Source: Kluyvera sichuanensis
GTDB lineage: Bacteria > Pseudomonadota > Gammaproteobacteria > Enterobacterales > Enterobacteriaceae
DNA: 64,000 nucleotides
Direction: 5' to 3'
NCBI RefSeq assembly: GCF_014218705.1
Contig: NZ_JABBJF010000004.1
Coordinates: 274,732-338,731 of the forward strand
Numbering within the stretch: position 1 is the stretch's first letter; each line of letters starts with the position of its first letter. Below, in pieces: positions 62,424 through 64,000 of this stretch. Position numbers and translations under genes: made by a program. The notes beneath the pieces were generated by a model, which was not told the origin of the DNA, searched no databases, and saw nothing but the letters and a program-made list of their open reading frames with translations.

Positions 62424-62669
62424 TTAGGCATTACTTATCACCGATGTAATCTTGCTCAGCGGACACGCCACACCTACAGGATGATGCCCATTGCAGAGAT
62501 AGCATCGAATACCGTTGAGCGGTTCATGACTGTATTGAACTTGCTCAACATCTACCAGAGCATCACGAAATGCAACTGCAACAACCTTGCCGCCGAACGC
62601 TTCCATGTGTGCATGTACTGCCGGTTCTTCTCCATCCTTAAACTCAATGACGAAAGTTAACTTGCCCAT
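62424..62669 (-). CDS. Small phage protein
   Basis: I start at 62669 because the ATG overlaps the stop of the preceding gene (TGATG); a longer frame exists but begins in its tail. The 81 residues include GKLTFVIEFKDGEEPAVHAH and CYLCNGHHPVGVAC, the latter a possible metal site. No known family. Confidence 0.6.
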   Translation of the reverse strand: MGKLTFVIEFKDGEEPAVHAHMEAFGGKVVAVAFRDALVDVEQVQYSHEPLNGIRCYLCNGHHPVGVACPLSKITSVISNA

Positions 62670-63283
62670 CACTTCACCTCCTTCGGTGCTGCCGGCAGTG
62701 GCTGCCAGTGAGTTGGCTTGCAATAAACGCCCCCACCATTCGGAAGCGATGCAAACCTAAACCACCCCTCTGTTTCATTTAGTTCCATGTGGCCAACCAT
62801 CTGCTCTTTCTTATCAGCGCAGTAAACCTGCACATCAACATCGCGTTCCGGAATCCGCTCGCTTACCGGAATCCAACCATCCGGAGTTACCGGAGAGTTT
62901 CCAGGCTCGCACCCTTTAGCCCAATCTACACCAACCCACAACGGAGGATTCCCAGCCTGAAGCATAGCGGCGCGGCGCAACTTCTCCGGAACATCAGCCC
63001 ACACGCCAGAGTAGTAATCAGTATTAGGGTCACAATGGTCAAGCAAGTCTTCTATCGCTGATGCGGCCATGTGAAGCAGGTCTTCTTGAGCCACCGGCAC
63101 CGCCTCCCGACTCACCAGCAGCTCTTCTAGCCCTTTAATTGCATCAGCGATGACGTATGCCATATCACCACCGTTCTGGTACTGAATGGAACGCTGCAGC
63201 TCGTCACGAACGCGTTCAATACGCTCAGCCGTGAGAGGCCCGTTTGCCGGGTGGTTAGCTGGGTCTGTTAAGTTGATTGTCAT
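62669..63283 (-). CDS. Phage early-region protein with C-terminal DUF551 domain
   Basis: A 204-residue protein with an N-terminal helical domain (LTAERIERVRDELQRSIQYQ, AMAYVIADAIKGLEELL-like) common in prophage ead/Ea22-type proteins, then WIPVSERIPERDVDVQVYCA and the final PTHWQPLPAAP, a DUF551 domain. It overlaps both neighbours. Confidence 0.72.
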   Translation of the reverse strand: MTINLTDPANHPANGPLTAERIERVRDELQRSIQYQNGGDMAYVIADAIKGLEELLVSREAVPVAQEDLLHMAASAIEDLLDHCDPNTDYYSGVWADVPEKLRRAAMLQAGNPPLWVGVDWAKGCEPGNSPVTPDGWIPVSERIPERDVDVQVYCADKKEQMVGHMELNETEGWFRFASLPNGGGVYCKPTHWQPLPAAPKEVK

Positions 63284-63891
63284 GCTGCACGTTCCGCCAT
63301 GATTTCTGCTTTCTGCTCATCGTCGAGAATGTCATCAGACACAATCGCCACACGGTTACCGCCGCTCCAGGAAACAGCCGCGCTTTCTTTGATGGCCTTA
63401 TTTAGCGCATCAGCAGCATCAAGAACAGCTTGCGGAAGTGAGTAGTAATCGCCGCCGTCTGGAATTATCTCTTCGCAATGCTGTTCAATGTCGAACTCTG
63501 GCGGATAGTTCGGCTCACAGATAAGCAGCTGCAATTCTCTAGGTAGTACGGAGTGCTCCAGGCAGTAGTCAGCCAACGATTCGACATCGAAGAAGTAATG
63601 GTCATCGTCGAATAAAACTAGTGGCTCACCAGCCCATACCGCGCGCTCAATTTCAGCAAATTTAGCCTGGCGGCTTTCGCGATGGCATTCTTCGCAATAA
63701 CCATGGGTACTGTGAATCGGGTGCTCATCTGGCTTATTTTTGCATTTGCGATGTGTTGCGCCGCACCAACGAGCCTGATATTCATCATCGCCCCAGAATC
63801 GCCCATGACGGTCAACCCAACCAGTTAAAGTCTTGATGCTGGCGGCTTCATCACTATCCATCATTACAATTTTTTCGATAGCTTTGCTCAT
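63280..63891 (-). CDS. Phage early-region protein of unknown function
   Basis: A 203-residue protein. The first part has a Cys/His cluster (WCGATHRKC, HGYCEECHRE) that may bind zinc. The middle is acidic with aromatic residues (LVLFDDDHYFFDVESLADYC). No family recognised. It overlaps both neighbours by 4 bases. Confidence 0.65.
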   Translation of the reverse strand: MSKAIEKIVMMDSDEAASIKTLTGWVDRHGRFWGDDEYQARWCGATHRKCKNKPDEHPIHSTHGYCEECHRESRQAKFAEIERAVWAGEPLVLFDDDHYFFDVESLADYCLEHSVLPRELQLLICEPNYPPEFDIEQHCEEIIPDGGDYYSLPQAVLDAADALNKAIKESAAVSWSGGNRVAIVSDDILDDEQKAEIMAERAA

Positions 63892-64000
63892 TGTCCTTCT
63901 CCTTTGATAACCTGGATGCCAGCGGCGGCGAGCATTTCCAAAATCGCCGTCTTGTTAAACCAGTGTCCTGCGGCATATGGCACCATTACCGCATGCCCAC
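63888..64000 (-). CDS. Phage early-region protein, 5' part outside the window
   Basis: The C-terminal 37 residues of a gene entering from the right (HAVMVPYAAGHWFNKTAILE, ending IKGEGQ). Its stop overlaps the start of the next gene (ATGA), in keeping with the coupled early operon. Too short to name. Confidence 0.6.
   Translation of the reverse strand, partial: GHAVMVPYAAGHWFNKTAILEMLAAAGIQVIKGEGQ

Larger units (their letters stand above)
34540..64000 (-). mobile_element. Prophage, left part: lambdoid control genes with contractile-tail structural module
   Basis: From the thrW att copy rightwards, nearly all genes run on minus in the order tail fibre, baseplate, tail, head, terminase, lysis, Q, nin region (reverse of expression order). 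The right end with repressor, replication genes, integrase and intact thrW lies beyond the window. The stretch 34586-35001 is AT-rich, without a convincing gene, and should hold the promoter of the acyltransferase gene. Confidence 0.9.

Overview
The window comes from a member of the Enterobacteriaceae (Klebsiella, Enterobacter, Citrobacter or Salmonella range). The evidence is an SrfC-type virulence-operon gene, a CitB/DcuR-type two-component system, a REP element, a P4-type integrase beside a 46-bp copy of the 3' end of tRNA-Thr (thrW), and a lambdoid prophage. The species cannot be fixed from sequence alone. The right two thirds form a stack of mobile DNA that grew at the thrW attachment site.

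1-8.9 kb: a tightly coupled operon, cut at its 5' end. It encodes an SrfC-family GTPase, a membrane-anchored repeat protein, a secreted von Willebrand A (VWA) protein, a MacB/LolD-type ABC ATPase with its FtsX-type permease, a secreted SUMF1/FGE-fold protein and a small periplasmic protein. It looks like an envelope machine of unknown function. 8.9-17.1 kb: ordinary GC-rich genes, namely a Nudix hydrolase, a DeoR regulator, a CitA/DcuS-CitB/DcuR-type two-component pair, and a three-gene AfuABC/FbpABC-like importer that the pair probably controls.

17.4-25.3 kb: a complete type I Zorya anti-phage system, zorABCD, read as one operon behind a perfect 9-bp palindrome. 25.35-34.59 kb: a small integrative element bounded by imperfect 52-bp direct repeats. 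It holds a HigA-like regulator with a palindromic operator, a 91-aa helix-turn-helix-like protein, two different HNH proteins, an IS3-family remnant, an AT-rich gene for a 1083-aa protein with a nuclease-like N-terminus (the best candidate here for an undescribed defence gene), a decayed integrase copy and an intact P4-type integrase. A partial thrW copy marks the junction with the next element.

34.6-64.0 kb: the left part of a prophage, nearly all on the minus strand. From the right end leftwards it carries nin-type early/middle genes (ninB, ninG, DUF551-like proteins), antiterminator Q, a candidate late promoter with two terminators, a holin/SAR-endolysin/nested-spanin lysis cassette, terminase, a DUF1073 portal, a Nudix-prohead protease-scaffold fusion, a DUF2184 capsid, and a contractile-tail module (DUF3383 sheath, DUF3277 tube, frameshifted tail chaperone, tape measure, baseplate). 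Lambdoid control genes are thus joined to a myovirus structural module. Two AT-rich plus-strand genes, an acyltransferase beside the attachment site and a two-helix membrane protein, look like lysogenic-conversion or exclusion genes. Early control genes, the phage's own integrase and the intact thrW should lie beyond 64 kb.
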